This document shows, piece after piece, positions 51,419 through 61,600 of a stretch of DNA of 64,000 nt (positions within the stretch are counted from its first letter, which is position 1; every line of letters starts with the position of its first letter). The stretch spans positions 1-64,000 of the forward strand of contig NZ_JACHXD010000003.1 of NCBI RefSeq assembly GCF_014191875.1, written 5' to 3'. The notes below the pieces were generated by a model. That model was not told the origin of the DNA. It saw only the letters and a program-made list of their open reading frames with translations, and made no database searches. The DNA comes from Pseudoduganella violacea (GTDB lineage Bacteria > Pseudomonadota > Gammaproteobacteria > Burkholderiales > Burkholderiaceae_D). The translations under genes and the position numbers were made by a program.

Positions 51419-52229
51419 TTTCGCGGCTCGGCGCCCACTCGGGCAAGAGCCGCAGCAGCCGCCCGGCGTCGAGCTCGGAGCGCACCATCATCGAGGGCAG
51501 ATGCACCAGACCGACGCCGGCCACGGCGAGATGGCGCAAGGTGGTCATATCGGTCGTCACGAATTTGGGGCTATGGCGCTGGATGGTCTGCGCGCCGTCC
51601 GGTCCCTGCAGACTCCACGCATGGCCGTCCATCGGCACGCCGTTGGCCAGGCTGGGCCAGTCCGCCAGATCGGCCGGCGCGGTGGGCATGCCCATGCGCT
51701 CCACCAGCTGCGGGCTGGCCACCAGGACTTGCGATGCATAAGTTAGGGTACGCATGGTCAGGCCGCTGGTATCGTTGAGCGGCAGCGGGCGCACGCGCAA
51801 GGCCAGGTCCAGGCCTTCGCCGATCACGTCGGCCACGCGGTTCATGCCATGCAGCTGAATGCTCACGCCCGGATACAGGACCGCGAATTCGGCAAGCATC
51901 CGGTCCACCTTCGCATGCAGCAGGCCGATGGGACAGGACAGCCTGACCGTGCCGCAAGGCTGGGCGTGGCTCGCTTCGATCAGCGCCTGCGCGGAATCGG
52001 CCTCCACCAGCATGGCTTTGCAGCGGCAGTAGTAAGCTTGTCCCAACTCGGTGACGGCGAAGCTGCGCGTGGAACGCTGCAGGAGCCGCACGTTCAGGCG
52101 CTCTTCCAGCAGCGCGATGCGCCGGCTCAGTTTCGACTTCGGAATGCCCAATACCCGGCCCGCCGGGGCGAAACCGCCGTTGTCCACCACCTGCACAAAG
52201 TAGTACAGGTCATTTAAATCTTGCTGCAT
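51318..52229 (-). CDS. LysR-family transcriptional regulator
   Basis: A 303-residue regulator. The HTH is DLNDLYYFVQVVDNGGFAPA and GRVLGIPKSKLSRRIALLEE, with the effector domain from about residue 90 and a typical C-terminus PSREIIYAAFPSRRGLIPSV. It is divergent from the isochorismatase-like hydrolase gene, a classical regulator/target pair. Its 3' end overlaps ku by 101 bases on the opposite strand. A T-N11-A-type dyad GTTC-N8-GAAC lies just upstream at 52240-52255. Confidence 0.93.
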   Translation of the reverse strand: MQQDLNDLYYFVQVVDNGGFAPAGRVLGIPKSKLSRRIALLEERLNVRLLQRSTRSFAVTELGQAYYCRCKAMLVEADSAQALIEASHAQPCGTVRLSCPIGLLHAKVDRMLAEFAVLYPGVSIQLHGMNRVADVIGEGLDLALRVRPLPLNDTSGLTMRTLTYASQVLVASPQLVERMGMPTAPADLADWPSLANGVPMDGHAWSLQGPDGAQTIQRHSPKFVTTDMTTLRHLAVAGVGLVHLPSMMVRSELDAGRLLRLLPEWAPSREIIYAAFPSRRGLIPSVRALLDFLAERFAASGED

Positions 52230-52239
52230 GCCGCTTATC

Positions 52240-52255
52240 GTTCTAACAATGGAAC
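52240..52255. promoter_or_regulatory. Possible LysR-binding dyad
   Basis: GTTC-TAACAATG-GAAC is a 4-bp inverted repeat containing T-N11-A, 11 bases upstream of the LysR gene and 106 bases before the hydrolase gene. This is where an autoregulatory LysR recognition site is normally found. Confidence 0.4.
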
Positions 52256-52360
52256 ACTGAAACCAAATTTTACTATCTACCGGCTACTTTCTCCCAGCCT
52301 TATTCTGTCTTGCATCGGAGCGCAGCCAGGTGGCTGCGCACGTCATACCTGGAGAATAAT

Positions 52361-52987
52361 ATGAGCAAACCCTACATCCGCCTGGACAAAAACGATGCCG
52401 CCGTCCTGCTGGTCGACCATCAAGCTGGCCTGCTGTCGCTGGTGCGCGACATCGGCCCGGACAAATTCAAGAACAATGTGCTGGCCCTGGCCGATATGGC
52501 CAAGTACTTCAAGCTGCCGACCATCCTGACCACCAGCTTCGAAAACGGCCCGAATGGCCCGCTGATGCCGGAGTTGAAAGCGATGTTCCCGGATGCGCCG
52601 TATATCGCGCGCCCCGGCAATATCAACGCCTGGGACAACGAAGCATTCGTGAAGGCCGTGAAAGCCACCGGCAAGAGGCAACTGATCATCGCCGGCGTCG
52701 TGACGGAAGTGTGCGTGGCCTTCCCTGTGCTGTCGGCGTTGGAAGCGGGCTTCGAAGTCTTCGTCATCACCGACGCCTCCGGCACCTTCGACGAGATCAC
52801 CCGCCAAGCAGCGTGGGACCGCATGAGCCGCGCCGGCGCGCAGCTCATGAGCTGGTTCGGTGCGGCCGGCGAACTGCACCGCGACTGGCGCAACGATATC
52901 GAAGGCCTGGGCGCCCTGTTCGCGGCCCATATTCCGGACTACCGCAACCTGATGACCAGCTACAGCGCGCAGACGGCTAAGGCTTAA
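52361..52987 (+). CDS. Isochorismatase-family hydrolase (YcaC-like)
   Basis: A 208-residue cysteine hydrolase. The catalytic triad is visible: Asp in AAVLLVDHQAGLLSLVRD, Lys in ATGKRQLIIAGVVT, and Cys in VVTEVCVAFPVLSALEAGFE. FEVFVITDASGTFDEITRQA is typical of YcaC-type enzymes. Substrates may be N-carbamoyl or nicotinamide-like amides; unknown here. It is divergent from the LysR gene and its end overlaps ligD by 11 bases, tail to tail. GGAGAATAAT precedes the start. Confidence 0.92.
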   Translation: MSKPYIRLDKNDAAVLLVDHQAGLLSLVRDIGPDKFKNNVLALADMAKYFKLPTILTTSFENGPNGPLMPELKAMFPDAPYIARPGNINAWDNEAFVKAVKATGKRQLIIAGVVTEVCVAFPVLSALEAGFEVFVITDASGTFDEITRQAAWDRMSRAGAQLMSWFGAAGELHRDWRNDIEGLGALFAAHIPDYRNLMTSYSAQTAKA

Positions 52988-55475
52988 AGCCCAGCGCCTT
53001 CATGGCCGGAGCGATGCCGCGCGCGCCCTCGCCATACCCGGACCAGGGCGTGTTGCCCTGGTCCAGCCGCGTATGGACGTTATGGATGGTCCACTGGTCG
53101 GCGCCATGCAAGGCCGCCAGCTCGCCCCAGCCGCAAGGCACGGAAATGCCCAGTCCTGGACGGCTGCGCGCGGACCAGGCGCACACGGTGGTCGCGCCGC
53201 GGCCATTGCGCAGATAGTCGATGAAGATTTTGCCGACGCGGTTTTTCGGCCCGCTCTTGAGGGCGAAACGATCGGGCAGCGTCTGCGCCATATGCTCGAC
53301 GATGGCTTTGCTGAAGGCCTTGACCGTATCCCAGTCGTAGTACGGCTTGATCGGCACCACCGCGTGCAAGCCCTTGCCGCCGCTGGTTTTGAGGAAGGCT
53401 TGCAGATCCAGCTCGTCGAGGAAGGCGTGCAGCAACTGTGCCGCTTCCTGCATCTGCGGCCATGCCACGCCCTTGCCGGGGTCAAGGTCGAACACCATGC
53501 GGTTGGGCTTTTCGTAGTTCCGGCCCAGCGCATTCTGGGTATGGAATTCGACCACATTCCACTGCGCCGATTCCAGCAAGCCTTGCACGGTGGCCACTTC
53601 CAGCATCGGCGCGTGCTCCGGGTCCAGCTCCTGCGGCAGCGACTTGACGCCGGACAGCTTGCCGCTTTCGACATGCTTCTGGAAGAACAGCTCCCCGCCC
53701 ACGCCGGCCGGCGCGCGCACCAGGGCCACCGGACGGCCTTTCAGATGTTCCAGTATCAGCGGCGCCACCAGGGCGTAGTAGCGCACCAGGTCGATCTTGC
53801 TGCTGCCGCTGGCGGCATCGATCACGCGCTCTGGATTGCTGATCTTGAGCGACGCCGGCAGCTTGCTATGCAACGCGGCGGATGCGCCGCCCTCCCCTCG
53901 CGCGGTCTGCGCCTTGGTCTGCGGCTTGTCTTGCACGATATCCTCCGTATGCGCCGGACGCTCGCGCCGGATGGCGCTGGCCTTCTTGTCGCCGCGCAGT
54001 CCCTGGAATACGGCGTGGCGCACCGATCCGCTGCGCGTCCATTCGCCAAAGCTGACCTCAGCCACCAGCGTGGGCTTGATCCAATGCGCTTTCTTTTCGA
54101 TGCTGCGGCTGGGGGCGAAGGGACTATCGGCGGCGTGCAGCTTTTTCAGCCTGGCCGTCAGTTCGCGCAGCGAGCTTTCGTTGAAGCCGCTGCCTACATT
54201 GCCGGCATAATGCAGCTTGCCTTCCTCGTCGAAGTAGCCGAGCAGCAGAGAACCGATGCCGGTGCGCGAGCCGCGCGGATCGGTATAGCCGCCGACCACG
54301 AATTCCTGGCGCTGCCCGCATTTAAGCTTGATCCAGTCGGCCGAACGGCGCGACACATAGGGCGCGTCGCGCCGCTTGCCGATCACGCCCTCCAGCCCCA
54401 GCCTGCAGGCCGCGCTCACGATGTCGTCGGCTTTCGCATCGAGTATCGCGCTCAGGCGCACCTTGTCCGAGCGGATTTTTTCCAGCACGGTTTGCAGCAG
54501 TTCGCGGCGCTGCTCAAACGGCAGATGGCGCAGGTCATAGCCATTCAAGTAGGGAACGTCGAACAGGAAGTAGACGATGCGGTCCGCGCGTTCGCCATCG
54601 AAAGCCTGCTGCAGCAGGCCGAAATCGGGCAAGCCGTTTTCGTTATGGACGACGATTTCGCCGTCATACCAGCCCGCCGGCAGTTTCATCGACGCCAGTT
54701 CCGCGCGCAGCGGCTCCAGCTTGTGCGTCCAGTCATTGCCGTTGCGGGTCATCAGCCGGATCTTGCGGCCATCGATGCGGGCCAGCAGGCGGTAGCCGTC
54801 ATATTTGACTTCAAACAGCCATGGCTCCGGCTCGGCGGGCGGCGCATCCACCAGCGTCGCCAGTTGGGGACTCAGCTCGGCGGGCAGCTCGGCGGTGCGC
54901 GGCGCCGCCTTCTCCTCGGTGGGCGACGGCGGGTCCAGGTCTTTGACGCTGTCCGGCATCTCATCGACTACGCTGAATTCCGCGGCCGGCCGCGCATACT
55001 CGTCGTTTTCCTTGATGAGCAACCAGGGTTCCTGCTTCTCGCCGCGCCCCTTCATGCGCACCAGCACCCAGCGCCCATGCATCTTATGGCCGCGCAACTC
55101 GAACTTCAGATTGCCCTGGCGGTAGCCCTGCCGCGGGTCGCCGAGCGGATGCCAGCTGCCCTTGTCCCAGATGATGACCTTGCCCGCGCCATATTGTTTG
55201 GGCGGAATGGTGCCTTCAAAATCGTTGTAGGAAATCGGATGATCTTCCACATGCACGGCCATGCGCTTGTCGTGCGTGTCGTAGCTTGGACCTTTGGGGA
55301 CAGCCCAGCTTTTCATGCTGCCGTCCAGCTCCAGGCGGAAGTCGTAGTGCAGACGGCTGGCCCAATGCTTCTGGATGACGAAGCTCAACGCCTCCCCTTG
55401 CGCGCCGCCTTCGGCCGGTTCCGGCGTGATGGAGAAATCGCGCTTGGCTTTATAGGTCTTCAGGGAGTCCTTCAT
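52977..55475 (-). CDS. ligD: ATP-dependent DNA ligase D (multi-domain NHEJ ligase)
   Basis: An 832-residue enzyme that processes and seals DNA double-strand breaks with Ku. Domains in order: 3' phosphoesterase (about 20-165; HWASRLHYDFRLELDGSMKS, HDKRMAVHVEDHP), ATP-dependent ligase (about 210-520; nucleotidyl-Lys motif FEVKYDGYRLL, DGEIVVHNENG, EGVIGKRRDAPYVSRRSADW, IKLKCGQRQEFVVGGYT), and LigD polymerase (about 560-832; MVFDLDPGKGVAWPQM with the catalytic DLD, KTSGGKGLHAVVPI). All three are complete. The PE-LIG-POL order matches the Pseudomonas type. The start at MKDSLKTYKAK is the conserved one. Confidence 0.96.
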   Translation of the reverse strand: MKDSLKTYKAKRDFSITPEPAEGGAQGEALSFVIQKHWASRLHYDFRLELDGSMKSWAVPKGPSYDTHDKRMAVHVEDHPISYNDFEGTIPPKQYGAGKVIIWDKGSWHPLGDPRQGYRQGNLKFELRGHKMHGRWVLVRMKGRGEKQEPWLLIKENDEYARPAAEFSVVDEMPDSVKDLDPPSPTEEKAAPRTAELPAELSPQLATLVDAPPAEPEPWLFEVKYDGYRLLARIDGRKIRLMTRNGNDWTHKLEPLRAELASMKLPAGWYDGEIVVHNENGLPDFGLLQQAFDGERADRIVYFLFDVPYLNGYDLRHLPFEQRRELLQTVLEKIRSDKVRLSAILDAKADDIVSAACRLGLEGVIGKRRDAPYVSRRSADWIKLKCGQRQEFVVGGYTDPRGSRTGIGSLLLGYFDEEGKLHYAGNVGSGFNESSLRELTARLKKLHAADSPFAPSRSIEKKAHWIKPTLVAEVSFGEWTRSGSVRHAVFQGLRGDKKASAIRRERPAHTEDIVQDKPQTKAQTARGEGGASAALHSKLPASLKISNPERVIDAASGSSKIDLVRYYALVAPLILEHLKGRPVALVRAPAGVGGELFFQKHVESGKLSGVKSLPQELDPEHAPMLEVATVQGLLESAQWNVVEFHTQNALGRNYEKPNRMVFDLDPGKGVAWPQMQEAAQLLHAFLDELDLQAFLKTSGGKGLHAVVPIKPYYDWDTVKAFSKAIVEHMAQTLPDRFALKSGPKNRVGKIFIDYLRNGRGATTVCAWSARSRPGLGISVPCGWGELAALHGADQWTIHNVHTRLDQGNTPWSGYGEGARGIAPAMKALGFKP

Positions 55476-55663
55476 GCTGGCACTGTAGCGGCGTGCCGCG
55501 CGCAGCACGGTACGCCAGCTAACACAGAGCGGACAAATGTAAGCAGATTAGCGGACTTGTAAGCGCTTGTAAAAGCCGTCAACTGGCTCAGCCAAGGCCG
55601 CGTTTTCAGCTCAAGGGCACACACTGGTGCACCGGATAGATAAACCCAAACATGGAGCTTCAA

Positions 55664-56041
55664 ATGAAAAAAGTCATCGCAACCCTGATCGCTGGTCTGT
55701 TCGCTTCCGCTGCTTTCGCACAAGCTCCGGCGCCTGCCGCTTCCACCCCGGCCGCTCCCGCCGTCAAAGCTGAAGTCAAGGCCGAACCGAAAGCCGAAGG
55801 CCACGTCAAGCACGCCAAGGCGCACAAGGCCGAAAAAGGCGAGAAGGCCGCCGCTGAATCGAAGGACGTGAAAACCGAGGTGAAATCCGACTCCAAGGAA
55901 CAGAAAACCGAAGTGAAGGCCGATGCCAAAGTGGCCAAGACCGAAGCCAAAGCCGATGCCAAGGTAGCCAAGGCCGACGCCAAAGCCGCCAAGCCTGAAG
56001 CCAAGGCCGAGCAGAAGCCAGCCGCCGCTCCCGCCAAGTAA
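55664..56041 (+). CDS. Lys/Ala/Glu-rich exported protein
   Basis: A 125-residue protein; signal peptide 1-19 (VIATLIAGLFASAAFA). The mature part is almost only A, K, E, V, P, D (AEVKAEPKAEGHVKHAKAHK), with repeats of VAKxEAKADAK near the end. It resembles histone H1-like or AlgP-like tails, but the signal peptide indicates the periplasm. It is followed by a shorter paralogue with the same signal peptide. GGAGCTTCAA sets the start. Confidence 0.75.
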   Translation: MKKVIATLIAGLFASAAFAQAPAPAASTPAAPAVKAEVKAEPKAEGHVKHAKAHKAEKGEKAAAESKDVKTEVKSDSKEQKTEVKADAKVAKTEAKADAKVAKADAKAAKPEAKAEQKPAAAPAK

Positions 56042-56234
56042 TCCCGTCCCGCTTCTGTCCTGAAAGCCTGCGCCGCGGCGCGGGCTTTTCCACAACATCC
56101 GGCATGCCGCAAACGCGTTGTGTATCAAGCGAAAATAATGCACTGGGCTGTCAACCGCCATGCGAGCGGCTGCGTTTTTTAAGCCGTGAGACACACCAGT
56201 GCATCACTAACATCACCTTATATAGGACTACGCC

Positions 56235-56417
56235 ATGAAGAAAGCTATCGCAACCCTGATCGCAACCCTGTTCGCTACCGCCGCTTTCGCACAGGCTCCT
56301 GCTCCGGCAGCCGCTACGGCTCCTGAAGCGCAAGCTGCCACAGCTCCTCACGCTGCCAAGCACACCAAGGCTAAACACAAGCATGCCAAGAAAAGCAAGG
56401 CCAAAGCAGCCAAATAA
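56235..56417 (+). CDS. Short Lys/Ala-rich exported paralogue
   Basis: A 60-residue protein with a nearly identical signal peptide to the gene before it (MKKAIATLIATLFATAAFAQ) and the same APAPAA start of the mature part. It ends AAKHTKAKHKHAKKSKAKAA-K, very basic and His-rich. The region upstream of it also resembles that upstream of the first gene, so this is a tandem duplication with loss of the repeat part. A strong terminator follows. Confidence 0.72.
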   Translation: MKKAIATLIATLFATAAFAQAPAPAAATAPEAQAATAPHAAKHTKAKHKHAKKSKAKAAK

Positions 56418-56447
56418 TCAACAATAAAAATACGCTTGTGAAAACAA

Positions 56448-56477
56448 AAAAACCCGCGAAGCACTTCGCGGGTTTTT
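56448..56477. terminator. Bidirectional terminator
   Basis: A 13-bp stem around the loop GCAC, containing AACCCGCGAA and TTCGCGGGTT, with A/T tracts on both sides, between the Lys-rich paralogue and the convergent cache-domain gene. Confidence 0.93.
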
Positions 56478-56492
56478 GCTTCTTCGGGCTGC

Positions 56493-56969
56493 TTATTTGA
56501 CGGGCTTGTAGATGCCGCTGGCGAAGTACAGATCGCCCACCCTTTCCACATAAGTGCTCTTCGGTTCGATCTTGCCGCTCAGGGTGTTGGGCCAGCGGTA
56601 GTCGACCCAGCCCTTGCCGTCCTTGCTGTTGGCGACATCGCGGAATTTCTGCATGAAGCCCACGCCGTCGAGATCGCGCAAATCGTATAGCCGCTTACCC
56701 ACCAGCTTCGCATTACCGCCATGCGCAATCACCGGCCCTTCGTCGAGCGGCATGATGAAAACATATAAGTCCTTCTCGCGCAGCAGCGGCGTGCGCAAAT
56801 TGACTTCAGCGGCGACCTTGTCGCGCCCATGCAGCTTGTAATACGCGATGGCTTTTTTCACCAGGGCCACCGCCTCATCGGCCGTGCCGCGTTCATGGTC
56901 CTGCGCGCCGGCCAACATCGTGACGCCGGCAAGCACCACAGCCAGCATCCAGGGCATTAATCTTTTCAT
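56493..56969 (-). CDS. Exported single-cache-domain protein
   Basis: A 158-residue periplasmic protein; signal peptide 1-22 (ending MLAGA). The rest is one cache_2-type sensor fold: DEAVALVKKAIAYYKLHGRD, DLYVFIMPLDEGPVIAHGGN, LDGVGFMQKFRDVANSKDGK, and GWVDYRWPN...KSTYVERVGDLYFASGIY. Freestanding cache proteins of this type occur widely in Proteobacteria, possibly as ligand sensors or carboxylate binders; the role is unproven. It is convergent with the Lys-rich genes. Confidence 0.85.
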   Translation of the reverse strand: MKRLMPWMLAVVLAGVTMLAGAQDHERGTADEAVALVKKAIAYYKLHGRDKVAAEVNLRTPLLREKDLYVFIMPLDEGPVIAHGGNAKLVGKRLYDLRDLDGVGFMQKFRDVANSKDGKGWVDYRWPNTLSGKIEPKSTYVERVGDLYFASGIYKPVK

Positions 56970-57069
56970 ACGCTCTCTCCCGCCAGACCATCCTAGCCCG
57001 GCACAGGCTTGCTGTGCAAGTGGGACGGAAAATACTGTTTCACATAAGCAACAACAGCCGCGCCAATCA

Positions 57070-57145
57070 TAAAAAAACGGCGGCCTGGGGAGGCCGCCGT
57101 AAAGGGCAAATCAATTCCGGTAAGCGGCGGCCGGGGAGCCGCCGC
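57070..57145 (-). terminator. Tandem hairpin terminator of the RND efflux operon
   Basis: On the minus strand after the OMF stop codon come two hairpins. One is an 8-bp stem (57124-57131 with 57138-57145); the other is a perfect 10-bp stem ACGGCGGCCT/AGGCCGCCGT (57077-57086 with 57091-57100) followed by TTTTTTT. The second is a strong intrinsic terminator; the first may be a back-up or protect the 3' end. Confidence 0.9.
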
Positions 57146-57169
57146 CTTCATCTACATCAGCTACCTACT

Positions 57170-58660
57170 TCAGTTGCTCGCCTGCGCATTGCTTGCCGGC
57201 TTGTCCCAGCCGCCGCCCAGGGCCCGCACCAGGGCCACCGTGGTGACGGCGCGGTTGCCGCGCAATTGCACGGCGCTGCGCTCCACGGCCGCCAGGTTGC
57301 GCTGCGCGTCCAGCAGGTCCAGATAGCTGGAGCGGCCGGCGTCGTACAGCTTCTGCGCCAGGTCGGCGGAACGGCGCGCCGACACCACCGCCTCGTCCAG
57401 CTGGGCGGTCTGGCCGGACAGGATGCGCAGGCCGGCCAGATTGTCTTCCACCTCGGCGAAGGCGGTCAGCACGCTCTGGCGGTAACTGGCGACCGATTCT
57501 TCCAGCGCCGCTTCGCTGCGCACCACATTGTTGCGGTTGCGGCCACCGTCGATCAGCGGCATGGACATCAGCGCGCCCAGCACCCAGGAACGGGTGCTCC
57601 ACTTGAACACGTCGGAGAAGTGCTCCGCCGCGCCGCCGCCATTGGCGCTGATGTTCAGCACCGGGAACATGGCGCTGCGCGCCACGCCGATGCGGGCGTT
57701 GGCCGCCTCCATCGCACGCTGGGCCGCGACGATGTCGGGGCGGCGCTCCAGCAGTGAGGACGGCAGGCCAGCCGGGATGGCCGGCAGCCTGACCGAATCT
57801 TGCAGCGGGCTCACGCCCGCCGAATACGCAGCCGCCGGCTTGCCCAGCAGGACCGCCAGGGCATGCTCGGTGGTCACGCGCTGGCGTTGCAGGCCGATCG
57901 CTTCGGCGCGCGTGGTGGCCAGCTCGGTCTTGGCGCGCGACAGGTCGAACTCGCCGATATCGCCCAGGTCGAAGCGGCGCTGGTTCACCTTCACGCTCTC
58001 TTCGCGCAGGCGCACGGTCTGTTCCACGGTCGCCAGCTCGGCGTCGGTGGCGCGCAGACGGAAATAGGTCTGCGCCACGTCGGCCTGCAGCGCCAGCAGC
58101 ACGGAGCGGTAATTCGCTTCCACGCCGGCGGCATCGTTGCGCGCCGCCGACACATTGGCGGAAACGCGGCCGAACAGGTCGACCTCGTAGCTGGCGGTCA
58201 GCTTGGCCGAATAGCTGGTTTGCAGCGGCATATCCGTGCCTTGCGGACGGCCCGCCTCCAGCGCCGACGGGCGGCTGCGCTGGGCGCCCACGCCGACGCC
58301 GATCTGCGGAATGCGGTCGGCCTCGGCCACGCCGGCGATGGCGCGCGCCTGCTTGACGCGGGCGGCCGCCACGGCCAGGTTGGCGTTGGCCTTGGTGGCT
58401 TCGGCGATCAGCTCATTCAGGGCCGTATCGTTGAATGCCAGCCACCATTCGCCGCGCGCCTGCTGCTCGGCGGGCTGCGCCTGCTTCCAGCGCGTGCCGT
58501 CGGCCGCGGTTTTCACTTCGTTGGCCGCCGGAATCTGCGACTCCTTGAAGGCGGCTGGCGTGTCGATCTGCGGCTGCTTGAACTCAGGCGTCGCGCAAGC
58601 CGACAGCAGCAGCGCGGCCATCAGCGGCGCCACGCCTTTTGCAATCATGTGCAATTTCAT
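57170..58660 (-). CDS. RND efflux outer-membrane factor (OprM/NodT family)
   Basis: A 496-residue outer-membrane lipoprotein channel. The lipobox is LLLSAC (Cys at about 22). Two OEP repeats are visible (ELIAEATKANANLAVAAARV, QARAIAGVAEADRIPQIGVG; and RSAMFPVLNISANGG, ALEESVASYRQSVLTAFAEV, QKLYDAGRSSYLDLLDAQRN). It forms the trimeric TolC-type duct for the RND pump encoded upstream. Its ATG shares base 58660 with the end of the RND gene, so the three genes are one operon. Confidence 0.94.
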   Translation of the reverse strand: MKLHMIAKGVAPLMAALLLSACATPEFKQPQIDTPAAFKESQIPAANEVKTAADGTRWKQAQPAEQQARGEWWLAFNDTALNELIAEATKANANLAVAAARVKQARAIAGVAEADRIPQIGVGVGAQRSRPSALEAGRPQGTDMPLQTSYSAKLTASYEVDLFGRVSANVSAARNDAAGVEANYRSVLLALQADVAQTYFRLRATDAELATVEQTVRLREESVKVNQRRFDLGDIGEFDLSRAKTELATTRAEAIGLQRQRVTTEHALAVLLGKPAAAYSAGVSPLQDSVRLPAIPAGLPSSLLERRPDIVAAQRAMEAANARIGVARSAMFPVLNISANGGGAAEHFSDVFKWSTRSWVLGALMSMPLIDGGRNRNNVVRSEAALEESVASYRQSVLTAFAEVEDNLAGLRILSGQTAQLDEAVVSARRSADLAQKLYDAGRSSYLDLLDAQRNLAAVERSAVQLRGNRAVTTVALVRALGGGWDKPASNAQASN

Positions 58661-61600
58661 TAGTGCGTTCCTTCCAGTTTGACGGCGGCGGTTTCGGCCG
58701 CCGGCGATTTTTTCTCCAGGCGCTTGGCCAGGGTACGCAGCAGGACATAGAACACAGGCGTCAGGAACAGACCGAAGAAGGTCACGCCCAGCATGCCGGC
58801 GAACACCGCCACACCCATCGCGTGGCGCATTTCGGCGCCGGCGCCGACCGAGAACACCAGCGGCACCACGCCCATGATGAAGGCGATCGACGTCATCAGA
58901 ATCGGACGCAGACGCAGACGGCAGGCTTCCAGCGCGGCTTGCACCACGGTGCGGCCATGCTCTTCCAGCTCGCGGGCGAATTCCACGATCAGAATCGCAT
59001 TCTTCGACGCCAGGCCCACCAGCACGAACAGCGCGATCTGGGTGAACACATTATTGTCGCCGCCGGTCAGCTTGACGCCTACCAGGGCGCACAGGATGGA
59101 CATCGGCACGATCAGGATCACCGCCAGCGGCAGGGTCCAGCTCTCGTACTGCGCGGCCAGCACCAGGAACACCAGCAGCACGCACAGCGGGAACACATAC
59201 TTCATCGTATTGCCGGACAAGATGTCCTGGTAGGTCAGCTCGGTCCATTCGTAAGAGATGCCTTTCGGCAGAGTCTCTTTGGCGATCTGCTCCAGCACGG
59301 CCTGGGCCTGGCCGGACGACATGCCCAGGCCTGGCGCGCCGTTCATATCGGCCGCGACGTAGTTGTTATAACGCTGCACGCGATCCGGGCCATAGCTGTC
59401 CTTGACGCGCATCAGCGAGGACAGGGGAATCATCTCGCCCTTGTCATTGCGGACTTTCAGCAGCGCGATCTGGTCGGCCTGCGAACGGTAAGGCGCATCG
59501 GCCTGCACGCGCACCTGGTAGGTACGGCCAAACTGGTTGAAATCGTTGACGTACATCGAACCCAGGTTGATCTGCAAGGTCTGGTAGATGGTCGCCAGCG
59601 GCACGCCCAGCTGCTTGGCCTTGGCGCGGTCCACATCGGCGAACAGCTGCGGCACATTGATCTGGAAGCTGGAGAACACGCCTTGCAAGCGTGGGTCTTG
59701 CCAACCCTTCATCTGCATCGCCTGCACCGCCTTATACAGCTCGTCGAAGCCCAGATTGTCGCGGTCCTCGATCATCATCTTGAAGCCGCCGATGGTGCCC
59801 AGGCCACTGACCGGCGGCGGCGGGAAGACCATCACGAAGGCGTCCTGCACGGCGCCCATGCGCTTATTGATCTCGGCCGCGATGGCCTCGCCCGACTCGC
59901 TCTTCGACTTGCGCTGATCGAATGGTTTCAGCGTGACGAAGACGATACCGGCGTTCGGCGCATTGGTGAAGCCGTTGATCGACAGGCCAGGGAAGGCCAC
60001 CGAAGCGTCCACGCCGGGAATATCCTTGGCGATGTCGGACATCTTGCGGATCACGGCCTCGGTGCGTTCCAGCGAGGCGGCGTCAGGCAGCTGGGCGAAG
60101 CCCACCAGGTACTGCTTGTCCTGCGCTGGCACGAAGCCGGCCGGTACCACCTTGAACATGAAGGCTGCCGCGACAGCCAGCACCAGGTACACCAGCACCG
60201 AAGCCGATTTGCGCTTCAGCACGCCCTGCACGCCGGTTTCGTAGCTGTGCGAGGAACGGTTGAAGAAACGGTTGAACCAGGCGAAGAAGCGGCCGAAGAT
60301 CTTGTTCATGAAGCGGGTCAGCGCATCCGGCGGCGCGCCGTGCGCTTTCAGCAGCGTTGCCGACAGGGCCGGCGCCAGCGTCAGGGAGCTGAAGGCCGAG
60401 ATCACGGTCGAAATGGCGATGGTCAGCGCGAACTGGCGGTAGAACTGGCCGGACAGGCCGGACACGAAGGCGATCGGCACGAACACGGCGCACAGCACCA
60501 GGGCGATGGCGATAATCGGACCGCTCACCTCTTTCATGGCCTGGATCGTCGCATCGCGCGGCGACAAGCCATTCTCGATATTGCGCTCCACGTTCTCCAC
60601 CACCACGATGGCGTCGTCGACCACGATACCGATGGCCAGCACCAGGCCGAACAGCGACAGCGTGTTGATCGAGAAGCCGCAGGCCATCATCACCGCGAAA
60701 GTACCGACGATGGACACCGGCACGGCCAGCAGCGGAATCACCGATGCGCGCCAGGTCTGCAGGAAGATGATCACCACGATCACCACCAGGGCGATGGCTT
60801 CGAGCAGGGTATGGATCACGGCCTTGATCGATTCGCGCACGAACTGGGTCGGGTCGTACACGATGTCGAATTTCACGCCTTCAGGGAAGTCCTTGGACAG
60901 TTCCTGCATTTTGGCGCGCACGTCGGACGACAGCTGCAGCGCATTGGCGTTCGGTGCTTCAAAGATGCCGATTGCCACGGCTGATTTGTTGTTCAGCAGT
61001 GAGCGCAGGGCGTAATTGTTGGAGCCCAGCTCGATGCGGGCCACATCCTTCAGACGCGTCAACGCGCCGTCGGCATTGGTCTTGACGATGATCTCGCCAA
61101 ATTCCTCGACGGAGCTGAGACGGCCCTGGGTGTTCACGGTCAGCTGGAACTCGCTGCCCTTGGCGGGCGCCTGGCCCACGACACCGGCTGCCACCTGCAC
61201 GTTCTGCTCGCGGATGGCGCCTACCACGTCGCCCGCGGTCATGCCGCGGCCGGCCACTTTCTGCGGGTCGAGCCAGATGCGCATGGCGTAGTCGCCCGAA
61301 CCGAAGAAGTTGACCTCGCCCATGCCCTGGATACGGGCCAGCTGGTCCTTCACATTCAGCACGCCGTAGTTGCGCAGGTACAGGTCGTCGTAACGGCCGT
61401 CCGGCGACACCAGGTGCACCACCATGGTCAGGTTGGGCGAGCTTTTCACGGTAGTCACACCGATCTGGCGCACCTCTTCCGGCAGGCGCGGCAGCGCGCG
61501 CTGCACGCGGTTCTGCACCGCGGTTTCAGCCTGCTCCACATTGGTGCCGATCTTGAACGTCACGGTCAGCATCAGCGCACCGTCCGAGGTGTTCTGCGAG

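Noticed and set aside
53073-55562. An open frame of about 830 codons on the plus strand opposite ligD
   Set aside because: It is the antisense shadow of a GC-rich, fully conserved ligD gene; the translation is His/Gln/Arg/Ala-rich with no recognisable domain or ribosome binding site.
58639-60984. An open frame of about 780 codons opposite the RND pump
   Set aside because: It is a shadow frame of the HAE1 gene, His/Arg/Gln-rich, without any family features.
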